Shown here: positions 1 to 9,289 of the stretch, piece by piece
Layout of the letters: each line of letters opens with the position of its first letter
Numbering within the stretch: position 1 is the stretch's first letter
Assembly: GCF_016446285.1 (NCBI RefSeq)
Contig: NZ_CP054140.1
Span: 62,001-126,000 of the forward strand
Origin: Desulfobulbus oligotrophicus
Lineage (GTDB): Bacteria > Desulfobacterota > Desulfobulbia > Desulfobulbales > Desulfobulbaceae
DNA length: 64,000 nucleotides
Reading direction: 5' to 3'
Position numbers and translations under genes: made by a program
The notes under the pieces: generated by a model
Seen by the model: the letters and a program-made list of their open reading frames with translations, nothing else
The model's database searches: none
Told to the model about the DNA's origin: nothing

Positions 1-2
1 TG

Positions 3-740
3 CTTGCCGAAGCCTACAGTACACAGCAGATAAGCAGGAAAGAGTTGATTCTGGCCAACCTGTTCAACAGTCTGCCCAGCAACTTCCTCCATCTTCCAAC
101 CACATTCTTCATTGCCATGCCAATAATCAAGGGCGCGGCCTTCATCTACATAGGTCTCACGGTCTTGGCCGCCCTTTGCCGCACCTTGCTGGTCGCCCTG
201 ATCGCCAGACTGCTGCTGCCTGCCGGCAATATCGAACCTGCACCGGTTCAGCCGAAACCGTCGACCACGGAACACCCGTTTCGCGTTGCTCTGCGTAACG
301 GCCTGCACCGGTTTAAACGACGTATCCGTAAGATCATCGCCTTTACCGCACCGATCTACATCTTGTTCTATGCTCTGACAGAGGCGGGTTTTTTCACGGC
401 GGCAGAGCACTTCATCGGCCGGCACCTCTCCTGGTTATCCTGGCTCTCACCGCAGGCACTGTCGATTTTAACCTTCCAGATGGCGGCTGAATTTACCGCC
501 GGCCTGGTTGCAGCCGGGGCGCTCCTTGCCAGTGGCTCGATGCGCATGGAAGAGGTTGTTCTGGTGCTCCTGATCGGCAACATCCTGTCCTCTCCCATCC
601 GCGCCATCCGTCACCAGTACCCCTATTACGCCGGCATCTTTAAACCGGTTCTTGCCGCTCAACTCCTGGTGTTCAGTCAGGGATTCCGGGCCTTGAGCAT
701 AGCCGCGATGGCTGTGGCGTATTATTTTATCTGCATGTGA
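3..740 (+). CDS. Nucleoside-recognition (Gate) domain membrane protein, 5' partial
   Basis: The reading frame is already open at base 3 and has no stop upstream, so the gene begins before the window; the first ATG/TTG inside is probably internal. About 245 residues are visible. The protein is strongly hydrophobic with about five membrane segments, a basic loop in the middle (near 260-330) and short polar turns, the pattern of nucleoside-recognition (Gate) membrane proteins, which are thought to take part in transport or spore-type membrane functions. The family call rests on overall pattern and the glycine/proline-containing helices; no catalytic motif is visible. Substrate unknown. It could be another small integral membrane permease. 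Confidence 0.55.
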   Translation, partial: LAEAYSTQQISRKELILANLFNSLPSNFLHLPTTFFIAMPIIKGAAFIYIGLTVLAALCRTLLVALIARLLLPAGNIEPAPVQPKPSTTEHPFRVALRNGLHRFKRRIRKIIAFTAPIYILFYALTEAGFFTAAEHFIGRHLSWLSWLSPQALSILTFQMAAEFTAGLVAAGALLASGSMRMEEVVLVLLIGNILSSPIRAIRHQYPYYAGIFKPVLAAQLLVFSQGFRALSIAAMAVAYYFICM

Positions 741-795
741 TCTGTCAGAAATCCGTTATCTGTGCAGAGCATGCTCCTGCAACACCAAGGAGGCA

Positions 796-1722
796 ATGAT
801 GGAAAAAAACATACTGGTGGCTGTAGACGGCTCAACTTCCACGGGAAGCAGTCTTGACTATCTGGCCCAGCTCTTTGCGCACGATAGTGAACTCACCATA
901 CATCTGCTCAGCGTCATACCAAGTGGCGGGGGCGGTAAAGACTGGATGCTTGAGGTTGATCCCCTGCGCGCCGAGTCCGCGGGTTCGGACAAACGAACCG
1001 TGGCGGCACGCAAGCACCTTAAAGACGCGGAAGAACGGTTGCTTCGTTCAGGCTTTGCAAAAAAACAGATTCAAGTAAAGACCAAAACAGCAACCAGTAT
1101 CAGCAATGCCATTCGTGAAGAGGCGGAGCGTGGTCATTTTGACAGCGTCCTTATCGGTCGCCGGGGACTGGGTTCAGTCGGCAGTATGTTCTTCGGCAGC
1201 ACATCCGGTGATCTGGTCGAAAAATGCCACCGAGTGCCGCTCTGGATCGTCGACGGCAAGGTCAGGGCATTACGATTCCTGCTTGCCGTACAAAGCCATC
1301 CCGCCTCACTGATGGCGGCTGATCACCTTGCCTTTATGCTGAAAAACCACACAACCGCAGACATCTGTCTCTACCATTCCAATGCGGTGTTCGGCTCTCA
1401 ACAGGTTGCCCGCCCTGAAGATTTTCACGCTCAATGGGGCAAAAGCTGGTGCGATAAATACCTCGACATCGACAACTTTCTCTTCTATGCCCACGCCCAG
1501 CTGCTGGTCGACAACGGTATTTCCCGTCATCGTATCTCTCAGCTGCCCGCGCAGATGCACCTCGATGTGGGCACGGATCTGCTCAGGCAGGCCAAACAGC
1601 ACCAGTGCGGAACCATTGTCATCGGTCGCCGTCGCCGAAGTCTGACCGGAGGACACCTTAAAGGTGTTTCCGACAAGACCCTCAGGCAGGCCCAAAACAT
1701 CGCCATCTGGTTGGCCGGCTGA
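796..1722 (+). CDS. Tandem universal stress protein (two UspA domains)
   Basis: Two UspA folds in one 308-residue chain. The first begins ILVAVDGS (residues 6-13) and ends with the ATP-loop pattern GRRGLGSVGSMFFGSTS followed by PLWIVDG; the second is more degenerate and ends VIGRRRRSLTGG...AIWLAG. Universal stress proteins are cytoplasmic nucleotide-binding proteins induced by starvation and other stress. The first domain keeps the G-X2-G-X9-G-S/T nucleotide signature; the second has lost the clean pattern, so only domain one is likely to bind ATP. Start ATG 796 follows AAGGAGG closely (a second ATG sits directly after it at 799). It stands alone, facing a convergent protease gene. Confidence 0.88.
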   Translation: MMEKNILVAVDGSTSTGSSLDYLAQLFAHDSELTIHLLSVIPSGGGGKDWMLEVDPLRAESAGSDKRTVAARKHLKDAEERLLRSGFAKKQIQVKTKTATSISNAIREEAERGHFDSVLIGRRGLGSVGSMFFGSTSGDLVEKCHRVPLWIVDGKVRALRFLLAVQSHPASLMAADHLAFMLKNHTTADICLYHSNAVFGSQQVARPEDFHAQWGKSWCDKYLDIDNFLFYAHAQLLVDNGISRHRISQLPAQMHLDVGTDLLRQAKQHQCGTIVIGRRRRSLTGGHLKGVSDKTLRQAQNIAIWLAG

Positions 1723-1742
1723 AATCCGGCGGCGCAGGAGTT

Positions 1743-1763
1743 ATCTTCTCTTCTTGAGAAGAT
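1743..1763. terminator. Hairpin between convergent genes
   Basis: Perfect inverted repeat ATCTTCTC / GAGAAGAT with a 5-base loop, placed in the 42-base gap between the stress protein gene and the convergent protease gene. There is no T-run on either side, so it may be a weak bidirectional terminator or 3' stabilising hairpin. Confidence 0.45.
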
Positions 1764-1764
1764 G

Positions 1765-4653
1765 TTACTGAGCAGAAGATTTCGGGCTGACAATCACTGT
1801 TGCCGCCTGTTCTGCAGTCAGATATTCTCGGGCCAGAGCTGTCAGCTCATCTGCCTGAATGGCGGCAAAATCTTCGGAAATAGTCAATGGCCACTGCAGC
1901 TGCTGCGGATGACGTCCGGAAAGATTTAAGACCGACTCCAACCAGTATCGATTGTTGCGCTTGATGTCTTTAATTGAGGTCAGAGCAGGTTCCAGGGCCC
2001 GATGCAGTTCATCACTGCTGACCCCTTTATCGCCAAGACTTGCCGCAGTATCTTGTATAACCTTGGCAAGGGCACTTGCCTGCTGCGGTGCTACAATCAT
2101 ACTGCTTTTCATCACACCAAAACCCATGTAGGCACGGCTGGGCAGACTGACCACCTGCGGCGCATAGGTTGCCCCCAGGTTCTCCCGAATCTGTTCACGC
2201 AACCGATCATCCAGTACGGCCGCCAGCAGGTTGAGTCGTCGTGTACGCCCTATATCCCAGAAATCAGTGCTTCTCCAGGCCACACTGAGCATTGCCTTGT
2301 CGGTTGAGCTCGCAACAGACAGGATCTGTTGCTTACCGGCCGGAAACACCGGTTCCGGAACCGATGCCATCTTATTGACCGTCCGTTGATCGTCACTGAA
2401 AATCAGTGCCACCTGCCGGATCACCTCCTGCGGATCAACATCGCCGACAACGTTTATCTCCAACGCCTCCCGGCTCAATGCCGGTTCCAGCCACTGCCTG
2501 ATCTGCGCCAGACGTATCTTCTCAACCTGTTCCCAGGTCGGTAATCCATACTCCTTGCCTGTACCATAGAAAAATCGCTCGGCCTGAACTTGAAAAACAC
2601 CTTCCACCGAGCTGTTCAACTGATCGTACATACGTCGCAGACTCTCGTGGCTGCGCCGAAAAGATTCAGGAGAAAAAACCGGATCTTGCAGACGATGACG
2701 GAGCAACTGCAGCACAGTGGTCAGTTCGTCGCGCAGACCAGAACCGTTAAAGGAAAAACTTTCCGGCCCCACTTTAAATTCCAGCGCGATGTTGGTCCCG
2801 GCCAAAGCCTCGGTCAACTGTTCCCTGGTCAGTTTGCCGACCCCGCTCTCACGCATGAATGACTCGGTGACCAGGGCAAGTCCATCCACAGGTTCAGCCA
2901 ACTTTCCCTTGCCAAACTGAGCCGAAAGCAACAGTTGCTTGGCCTGGAAATTTGTGGATTTAATATTGAGACTGATCCCGTTATTCAACGTCACCTGCTC
3001 CACACCGATGGCTGTGTTGTGATGATGACTGATGATTTTTGCGGGTGTGCCAGGCATTTTGAGATAAGGAAAGGGGGCTGGTTGCGAGACCACCCAGGCA
3101 GGTACCGGTTTGACCTCATTGGCCTGATAGAGTTCTTCCAACTGCTGTTTGGCCTGGGCAGACGACAAGCCCGGCTCAACCACACCGACCAGCTCCACCA
3201 GCCGGCGGGGATGCTTCCACAGTTGCCGGACGGTCTCGTTTACCTCGCTCAAGGTCATTTTCTGCAACGCCGGGCCGTACAGTGCCAACTCCTGAGCCGG
3301 GCTGAGAACAACCTCGTCATTGTTGATTTTACGGATAATATCCTCAGCCAGCTGCCTGCTGTCACGGGATGGTGCCGTTTGCACAGCTTTATCCAGAAGA
3401 GCTGCGACCTCTTTTTTCCCTCTGACTAATTCGGTTTCGGAAAACCCCTCTTTAAGCACCTGCCGCAGTGCTGTTTGCACCATCGTCACCCCTTCCCTCC
3501 ACTTATTCTGTTCAACACGGGCTGTCAGGGTGGCATAGCCGTAGCGACGCAGAAAAAATCCGCCATAGGCCCTGGACTGAGCCAAAGGGCTGCCGAGCTG
3601 TTGCTCAAGTTGCTGGAGTCGATTGGTCAACAGACTCACCGCAACATACTGGCGCAACTGCTCAAGCTCCCACGCCAGGGTATCCGGGCGCGGTGAATGG
3701 TTGAAGACTGTGGTCAATGCCAGGGCGGTGTATCCTAATTCCGGCTCCATAAGAACAAGGGTATCTGTTCCCTCCTCCTTCACCGTCCCCATTTCCGGAC
3801 AGGGTCCTGTTTCTCCACCAGCTCGTAAACCAGCCATGGCCTGCGTCAACAGGTGGACGGTCTGCTGGGGGTCTATCGCACCGACAACGACCACAATCAT
3901 GTTCTCAGGCCGGTACCAGCGATCGTAAAAAGCCCGGAGCAGATGGCTATCAGCACTTTGCAGTACCTCTTCCGTGCCGATGGGGTCACGCTGGGCAGCA
4001 AGGGTGCCGGCAAAATCAAACCGCAGCTGCTCCTTTGACACCCGCGAGGCCGCTGAGTCACGTGTCCGTTTTTCGGCAAGAATGACTCCGCGCTCCCGTT
4101 CAACTTCCTGTTCCAGCAGCAGAGCTCCCCTCGCATAATCTGCCAGCACCTTAAAACCTTCGGCCAACACCTTCGTATCACCCGTCGGTAACAGCAGATT
4201 GTAGACAGTTTCACCAAACCCTGTGCGGGCATTGGTATCGCCACCAAACCCCATTCCCTGTGACTGAAAATACTTCACCAGCGTGCCTGGAGGATAATGG
4301 GTGGTACCATTGAAAAGCATGTGCTCAAGAAAGTGGGCAACACCCCGCTGCTGTTCAGTTTCATGAAGCGATCCGGCCTGCACATTGAGATACAGCGCCA
4401 CCCGGTCTCTTGGTTCTCTGTTTGCCATCAGGACATACCGTAAACCATTGGGCAACTGCCCAAAAAGAAGAGCGGGATCAGGCTGCAAATCGCTGTTGTC
4501 CTGCGGCCATCCGGAAGAGCCACAGGATCGGGGTGCAGGTGGTGTCACAGCGGCATCTCCGGCCTGCAGCGGCCCCGGCGCATGGACGGCCAGAACACCC
4601 CAAAAAATCACCGAAACAAGCGCCAAAACAGTCAGAAAACGTGGAAGCTTCAT
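1765..4653 (-). CDS. Secreted M16 (pitrilysin/insulinase) zinc peptidase
   Basis: 962 residues with an N-terminal signal peptide (hydrophobic segment 6-24, probable cleavage near 30-32), so it acts in the periplasm or outer membrane. The inverted zinc motif HFLEH lies at 107-111, and the downstream glutamate-bearing stretch ERERGVILAE follows at 185-194, as in active M16 peptidases. The chain is long enough for the usual four-lobed, two-half architecture; the C-terminal half (about 540-960) carries the inactive M16 domains. Similar single-chain enzymes include the PqqL type. The gene is monocistronic; it is divergent from the SDR gene, with 75 bases between start codons. Substrate not predictable. 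Confidence 0.92.
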   Translation of the reverse strand: MKLPRFLTVLALVSVIFWGVLAVHAPGPLQAGDAAVTPPAPRSCGSSGWPQDNSDLQPDPALLFGQLPNGLRYVLMANREPRDRVALYLNVQAGSLHETEQQRGVAHFLEHMLFNGTTHYPPGTLVKYFQSQGMGFGGDTNARTGFGETVYNLLLPTGDTKVLAEGFKVLADYARGALLLEQEVERERGVILAEKRTRDSAASRVSKEQLRFDFAGTLAAQRDPIGTEEVLQSADSHLLRAFYDRWYRPENMIVVVVGAIDPQQTVHLLTQAMAGLRAGGETGPCPEMGTVKEEGTDTLVLMEPELGYTALALTTVFNHSPRPDTLAWELEQLRQYVAVSLLTNRLQQLEQQLGSPLAQSRAYGGFFLRRYGYATLTARVEQNKWREGVTMVQTALRQVLKEGFSETELVRGKKEVAALLDKAVQTAPSRDSRQLAEDIIRKINNDEVVLSPAQELALYGPALQKMTLSEVNETVRQLWKHPRRLVELVGVVEPGLSSAQAKQQLEELYQANEVKPVPAWVVSQPAPFPYLKMPGTPAKIISHHHNTAIGVEQVTLNNGISLNIKSTNFQAKQLLLSAQFGKGKLAEPVDGLALVTESFMRESGVGKLTREQLTEALAGTNIALEFKVGPESFSFNGSGLRDELTTVLQLLRHRLQDPVFSPESFRRSHESLRRMYDQLNSSVEGVFQVQAERFFYGTGKEYGLPTWEQVEKIRLAQIRQWLEPALSREALEINVVGDVDPQEVIRQVALIFSDDQRTVNKMASVPEPVFPAGKQQILSVASSTDKAMLSVAWRSTDFWDIGRTRRLNLLAAVLDDRLREQIRENLGATYAPQVVSLPSRAYMGFGVMKSSMIVAPQQASALAKVIQDTAASLGDKGVSSDELHRALEPALTSIKDIKRNNRYWLESVLNLSGRHPQQLQWPLTISEDFAAIQADELTALAREYLTAEQAATVIVSPKSSAQ

Positions 4654-4728
4654 TGTCGAACCTAAAACATTGGTGTAGAAAATAAAAAAAGTTCTTCAAC
4701 TATAGTGTGGGATCGGAGGAACAACAAG

Positions 4729-5556
4729 ATGATAATCACCGGAAAACGAGCCCTGGTTCTGGGGGCTTCCCGCAGTATTGGCCGCGCCATAGCCCGCAAG
4801 CTTGCCGAGCAGGGAGCGCTTCTGATTCTGCCATGGCTTGACTGGCCCGATTCAGTCGCCACGCTTGAGCAGGAATTTGGCGGGAAGGGTTCGGATAACC
4901 TCCTCATGCGTGTCGACGTTCGCAAACCAGAGGAAGTCGCCGGTCTGGCAGCTGCCATTGACAGGCAATACGGAGGGTTGGAGATCCTGATCAACAATAT
5001 TGAACGTGGTGGTATGCCGATCCTCCATGGTGGGTATCACCGTGAGATCAACCATGAACAGTGGCAGCTGGAAATGGACACCACGCTGCATGCCAAATGG
5101 CTCTTATTTGAACATGCCCTGCCCCTGCTCCGCCGCCGTGGCGAAGGCACTGTGGTTAACATCACCTCAATAGCCGGTATTATCGGTCGATCCGGCCCGG
5201 CCGGCCTTCTCTTCAACGACGCTTATGCCGCAGCAAACCGTGGTGCAACCCTGCTGACGGAAACCTGGGCACAGCAGGCCGCTCCAACAGTACGAGTCAA
5301 TGAACTCATGCTGGGACTCATTGACTCCAGACACGGTCCGGGCACCAGGGGATGGGATCTGTTAAGCAGGCAACAGCAGCAGGACCTGCTGACACACACC
5401 CTGTTACGGCGAACTGGAACTCCAGAGGAGGTAGCGCAGGCTGTAGTATTCCTGATCCGCGATGCCGACTTTCTGACGGGAGCGGTTATACGAATGGATG
5501 GAGGGTATATTTTAGGAGGAGAGTATCCGGCGGCAATGCCTGAAGGATATCTGTAA
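4729..5556 (+). CDS. SDR-family oxidoreductase lacking the catalytic lysine
   Basis: 275-residue Rossmann-fold short-chain dehydrogenase. The start ATG 4729 is chosen because GGAGGA lies 8 bases upstream; an ATG at 4705 has no ribosome site. The cofactor loop reads LGASRSIGRAIA, the strand-4 motif is NNIERG instead of NNAG, and the catalytic serine region ITSIAG is present. The active-site tyrosine is kept (TAT at 5224) but the expected YxxxK is YAAAN: AAC encodes Asn where Lys should be. The C-terminus has the usual GAVIRMDGGY. The family normally reduces carbonyls with NAD(P)H; here activity is doubtful and the protein may be a binding or scaffold homologue. Substrate unknown. Confidence 0.85.
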   Translation: MIITGKRALVLGASRSIGRAIARKLAEQGALLILPWLDWPDSVATLEQEFGGKGSDNLLMRVDVRKPEEVAGLAAAIDRQYGGLEILINNIERGGMPILHGGYHREINHEQWQLEMDTTLHAKWLLFEHALPLLRRRGEGTVVNITSIAGIIGRSGPAGLLFNDAYAAANRGATLLTETWAQQAAPTVRVNELMLGLIDSRHGPGTRGWDLLSRQQQQDLLTHTLLRRTGTPEEVAQAVVFLIRDADFLTGAVIRMDGGYILGGEYPAAMPEGYL

Positions 5557-5568
5557 AAAGATGCCGGC

Positions 5569-5826
5569 TCAGCTTTCAAGCACCCAGCCCGGAATATGCC
5601 GCAAAACGTATTCCGTCACCTTTTCTTTTGCAGCCGCGTCGGCTTCATTCACGCCGACAGCACGCATAACCTCATCAAAATCAAACCAGCACAGTTCTTT
5701 ATCCTGTACACTGTACACCGTCAGAATTCGATGATCAGGTTCGTCTATATCCTCTTCCTCTTGGATAGCCGCAACTAAACCTACAGCTTCATCGTAAGGC
5801 AAAAAGCGGAGTTTATCGTCACTCAT
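5569..5826 (-). CDS. Conserved-looking small acidic protein, unknown
   Basis: 85 residues, acidic, with no membrane segment or signal peptide. It has a central acidic run (EEEDIDEPD near 23-31) followed by a predicted beta-hairpin (HRILTVYSVQDKELCWFDFDEV) and a helical tail. It ends 12 bases from the stop of the convergent SDR gene and lies upstream of rpmB on the same strand with about 100 bases between. I do not recognise the family. Composition and codon use look like the neighbours, so it is probably a real gene. Confidence 0.6.
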   Translation of the reverse strand: MSDDKLRFLPYDEAVGLVAAIQEEEDIDEPDHRILTVYSVQDKELCWFDFDEVMRAVGVNEADAAAKEKVTEYVLRHIPGWVLES

Positions 5827-5924
5827 CGTCTAATCGGGCCGTGGTGTTGAACGTGATATCTGACATAAAAAACGGTGACCTGCTGTTGCAACAAGCTCAC
5901 CGTTTTCAGCACAAACAGCTGCGA

Positions 5925-6119
5925 TCAGCTGGGCTTGACCACAGCACCGGAACGGATGCAACGGGTACAGACTTTGACACGAACACTACTGCCGCTGCGC
6001 GTCAGCATCCGCACTCTTTGCAGATTCGGCAACCATCGACGACGGGTTTTATTGTTGGCGTGGCTGACATTATTTCCAGTGGCAGGTCCTTTGCCACAGA
6101 TTTCACAAATACGGGCCAT
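5925..6119 (-). CDS. rpmB: 50S ribosomal protein L28
   Basis: 64 residues, strongly basic, beginning [12 protein letters not shown] and containing the [19 protein letters not shown] block typical of L28, then [12 protein letters not shown]. The paired cysteines (C5, C8 and C52, C55) form a zinc-ribbon version of L28. It is a structural protein of the large ribosomal subunit. The gene stands alone here, as rpmB often does outside the rpmB-rpmG pair. Length is normal for the short L28 type. Confidence 0.95.
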   Translation of the reverse strand: MARICEICGKGPATGNNVSHANNKTRRRWLPNLQRVRMLTRSGSSVRVKVCTRCIRSGAVVKPS

Positions 6120-6490
6120 GATTCTATCTCCTCAAAAATAGTCGTTTGGAAGTAACAGCGAATAATAGCCGTCGATCAGCAAAAAGCAAGTTTTTTCCAT
6201 GAAAAAAACAGTGACCCGGGTTTCCTGCCGCTGTCCTCCACCAGCACTCTCTGCTGTCTCCTGTCAACTAAGCTCAGACAGCAGTCGCTCTCCCCATCCT
6301 CTTATCCGGCAGCAGGGCAACATCTGCACATTCTTGTAAAAAATTACTCGCCCATTGACTGGTTTTTGCTATAGTTAACCTTACTGTTGTTTGTTGTCAT
6401 CGTTTCCACTTCCAAAACAGGCCGCTGATGTCTGTTTACATCGACAAACAGTCATCAGCATCCATACCATCACCCCGCAAGGAAGAACAT
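6120..6490. other. Gene-free region between divergent rpmB and cdaA
   Basis: About 370 bases between divergent starts. It must hold both promoters, but I find no convincing -35/-10 pair. A second possible start for the downstream gene (ATG 6428) lies inside it and has no ribosome site. No repeat or RNA element recognised. Confidence 0.5.
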
Positions 6491-7921
6491 ATGGGCCCAG
6501 CCGAATCGTTGACATACGAACTCCTTACCTGGCGGTCAGGCCTTGACATACTTCTGATAAGCTTCGGGCTCTTCTTTCTCTACAGAACCCTTCTCCGTCT
6601 GGGCACCTGGAAGATCCTGGCGGGCATCCTGTTGGCGCTTATGGTTTTTATTCTCGCCAATGCGATGAATCTCAAAGGTATTGAGTGGATCTACCACAAC
6701 GTCAGCAACGTTGCCGTGCTTGGTCTCATTATTATCTTTCAACCGGAACTGCGTAAAATCCTTGAAAAGGCTGTTTCAGTCTCTCCGGGACGGCTCAAGG
6801 ATCAGGGGACTGACCTCTATGAGATGACCGGCGAAGCACTGGTCAAACTTGCCCAGAAGCATTGCGGTGCAATTCTCGTTTTCCCGGGCAGGGAGCCCAT
6901 CAGAGACAAGATATCCGGGGGATACGACCTCAACGCCACACCCAGCATCCCCCTGATTTTCAGTATTTTTGACACTAACTCTCCGGGCCATGACGGAGCT
7001 GTTATCATAAAAAACGGTAAACTCACGCAGTTCGGAGTTCGCCTCCCCATGTCCCAGTCGACCCGGCTGTCAAACGAACTTGGTACCCGCCATCACGCTG
7101 CCATGGGTCTGGCGGAACAGACCGACTCTCTGGTTATGGTGGTTTCCGAAGAGCGGGGCAAGGTCTCCCTCTTTGTCAACGGAGAGATGCGGCCGATGCG
7201 CACTGCCAACGAAATCACCGAGGCTCTTATCCAGTATCAGCGGGGAAAGGGTTTTCTCGAACGGAACAGCGTGTTCAAGATTCGCAAAAGAACCATCTTT
7301 CAAGCTGTTGTCAGCCTGGTTATCGCTGTCATCTTCTGGTCGAGCCTGACCGTTGCAAAACGTGAAATTGTTGAACGAGTCCTGCCGGTCAGCATCGATT
7401 ACACCACACCGCCGGAGGATTTAGCGTTGGTGGGAGAAAAACCCAACGAGGTTAAAGTCTATCTATCCGGGCCGAAGTCGGATATTGATAACCTGGCCAA
7501 CAACCCCCCCAGTATCAAAATCGACCTCTCTAAAATGATCAAGGGTGTGCAAACAATTATCATCACCAGTGAAAATCTGCGACTACCCAAAGGAGTCACC
7601 CTGCTGGACACCTCACCCCAGCAGCTCAAACTCTCCCTTGCTGCTGTCGTGGAAAAAAACCTGCCCATCGCACCGCAGATCATCGGAAAATTACCAGGTA
7701 CACTGAAAATCAAAAAGATTACCGTTACCCCGAACAGCGTCCTGGTCGCTGTCCCGGTCTCAAAAGAAGAAAAAATTCCCACAGAGATACTGACGACTCC
7801 TATCTATCTGGAATCCATTTCCACAGACAGCAAACTCTTCTGTAAAATCATTGCCCGGCCGTCCATCCAGCCGGTTAGTAAACGCTGGCCCGACGTGGAA
7901 GTCTTCATTGAAGTGAAATAA
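6491..7921 (+). CDS. CdaA-type diadenylate cyclase fused to YbbR (CdaR-like) domains
   Basis: 476 residues. Makes cyclic di-AMP from two ATP at the inner face of the membrane. Order: membrane helices (about 15-80), diadenylate cyclase domain (about 95-255) with the DGA motif at 168-170 and the RHR-equivalent at 200-202, which here reads RHH; a further membrane helix near 275-300; then YbbR repeats to the end, predicted outside the membrane. In Firmicutes the cyclase CdaA and its YbbR regulator CdaR are separate neighbouring genes; here they are one chain. Start ATG 6491 is preferred over ATG 6428 because AAGGAAG precedes it by 5 bases. Function of the cyclase is confident; the effect of the RHH change is not known. 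Confidence 0.9.
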   Translation: MGPAESLTYELLTWRSGLDILLISFGLFFLYRTLLRLGTWKILAGILLALMVFILANAMNLKGIEWIYHNVSNVAVLGLIIIFQPELRKILEKAVSVSPGRLKDQGTDLYEMTGEALVKLAQKHCGAILVFPGREPIRDKISGGYDLNATPSIPLIFSIFDTNSPGHDGAVIIKNGKLTQFGVRLPMSQSTRLSNELGTRHHAAMGLAEQTDSLVMVVSEERGKVSLFVNGEMRPMRTANEITEALIQYQRGKGFLERNSVFKIRKRTIFQAVVSLVIAVIFWSSLTVAKREIVERVLPVSIDYTTPPEDLALVGEKPNEVKVYLSGPKSDIDNLANNPPSIKIDLSKMIKGVQTIIITSENLRLPKGVTLLDTSPQQLKLSLAAVVEKNLPIAPQIIGKLPGTLKIKKITVTPNSVLVAVPVSKEEKIPTEILTTPIYLESISTDSKLFCKIIARPSIQPVSKRWPDVEVFIEVK

Positions 7922-8109
7922 AGATCCTTGTTTTTTGCATTGCCGCTGTTTTCCCCTGCCCTGTGGCCGACTTTAAACCAAGGCGGAGTGGAAGGACCTA
8001 CACTGGTTGTGGTGATATCCATGACCGCTCAGTCCGGCAAGGTCCGGTAAAAACGGTCACAAGACTGGAAGCCCCTGTACTTCCGGTCAACAGGGTCGAG
8101 AAGATCTTT

Positions 8110-9246
8110 TCACTTTCGCTTGAACTCCATCACCAATGTGAGTGTCGTGTCAGGGCTGCAGTTTGGCATGGTTTTCCCCACCTTCCGTTTAAGCTCAATC
8201 TTTGAGCGACGAAACCATTGCGTGAATTCTTTCCGGCTTATCGTTTCACGGTAGGTCTGACTGCAACCGGATCGATAACTCTCGATGTTGGCCGAACTCC
8301 CGAACTCCACAACCGGAACATCAACTCTCAACATCACCCCCCGGGCATCGCTGGTCAGGCTGACTACGCCGGCAGCCCTGCCCGGCGGTATCTCGCTGTC
8401 CGGGACCTGCCAGAGGTCGATCTTCTGCCACTGGGTACACTTGGGTGGGGAACCTGCATATTTGGAGCAAACCTGACCACCGAATTTCTCAACATTGATT
8501 TCTGTGGACAGGGTCCGAAGGGTATACTCTTCCTGACCCGGAGGGCCGGAGACAATGAGGTTACCAACAAAAGTTTCAAGAATCGTATACGTGAGCTCCT
8601 GCCGGACCTTACCGTAAAAGGTCGATGTATTACCGCCTGCCAACAGGAGGTGCCCGGTGACCGGTATCGTCTTTGCTCCTGCTGGTTGTTTCAGCATCCG
8701 CAGACTGCTCTCATCATTGACAGCCTGAACCTGCTGATCAATGATCTGAGGCCGCTGAATGACCTTTTTCCCCGGCACACTTTTCTTTCGGCTGGATCCG
8801 GCAGGTGCCGCGGCCACCCGGCCACCACTGCTCTCCACTGCTAAACGTGGAGCTTTTTGCTGTTGTGACCTGGTTACCTTTCCAGCTTTTTGCTGTTGCG
8901 GTTTAGTTGTCCGGCCGGCTTTTTGCTGCTGTGGTTTGGCTACCTTCCCAGTCTTTTGTTGCTGCAGCTTGACCGACGGTTGTTTTTTACACAGCCTGGC
9001 CTGATCTTTACTGAGTTTATTCAGTTCAGTCTGAATGCGAGCGGCAGCTTTTTTGTTGGTTGTTTTTTTCAGCGTTTCCTTGAGTATGCGCACACGGGAC
9101 TGAACAGCCTCACAGGCGTTCGGGGCGGCATAAACAGGTACAATCGTCCCCTCCCAGAAAAAGATTGACAGCATAAAACAGAACACCCACAAGCCGAATC
9201 GGACAACACCCGCTTGCGTCGATGACAGAGTTTTTTTCAAAAACAT
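8110..9246 (-). CDS. Secreted protein with QQQK repeats, unknown
   Basis: About 378 residues. A signal peptide or N-terminal anchor (hydrophobic 13-31, followed by VPVYAA) is followed by a small helical, basic segment with two cysteines, then four 11-residue repeats of the form K-P-QQQK-A-G-K-V-T (about 93-133), a low-complexity linker, and a C-terminal beta-rich domain (about 190-378) with conserved-looking cysteines (GGQVCSKYAG, PPKCTQW, RSGCSQ, MPNCSP). The repeats look like a peptidoglycan- or polymer-binding spacer. I do not recognise the C-terminal domain. Start is uncertain: ATG 9246 is chosen because AGG lies just upstream; ATG 9273 has no site. Confidence 0.65.
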   Translation of the reverse strand: MFLKKTLSSTQAGVVRFGLWVFCFMLSIFFWEGTIVPVYAAPNACEAVQSRVRILKETLKKTTNKKAAARIQTELNKLSKDQARLCKKQPSVKLQQQKTGKVAKPQQQKAGRTTKPQQQKAGKVTRSQQQKAPRLAVESSGGRVAAAPAGSSRKKSVPGKKVIQRPQIIDQQVQAVNDESSLRMLKQPAGAKTIPVTGHLLLAGGNTSTFYGKVRQELTYTILETFVGNLIVSGPPGQEEYTLRTLSTEINVEKFGGQVCSKYAGSPPKCTQWQKIDLWQVPDSEIPPGRAAGVVSLTSDARGVMLRVDVPVVEFGSSANIESYRSGCSQTYRETISRKEFTQWFRRSKIELKRKVGKTMPNCSPDTTLTLVMEFKRK

Positions 9247-9289
9247 TGTACCTGGTAGCAATAAAGACATCATAGTGGAAGTTCAGGAT

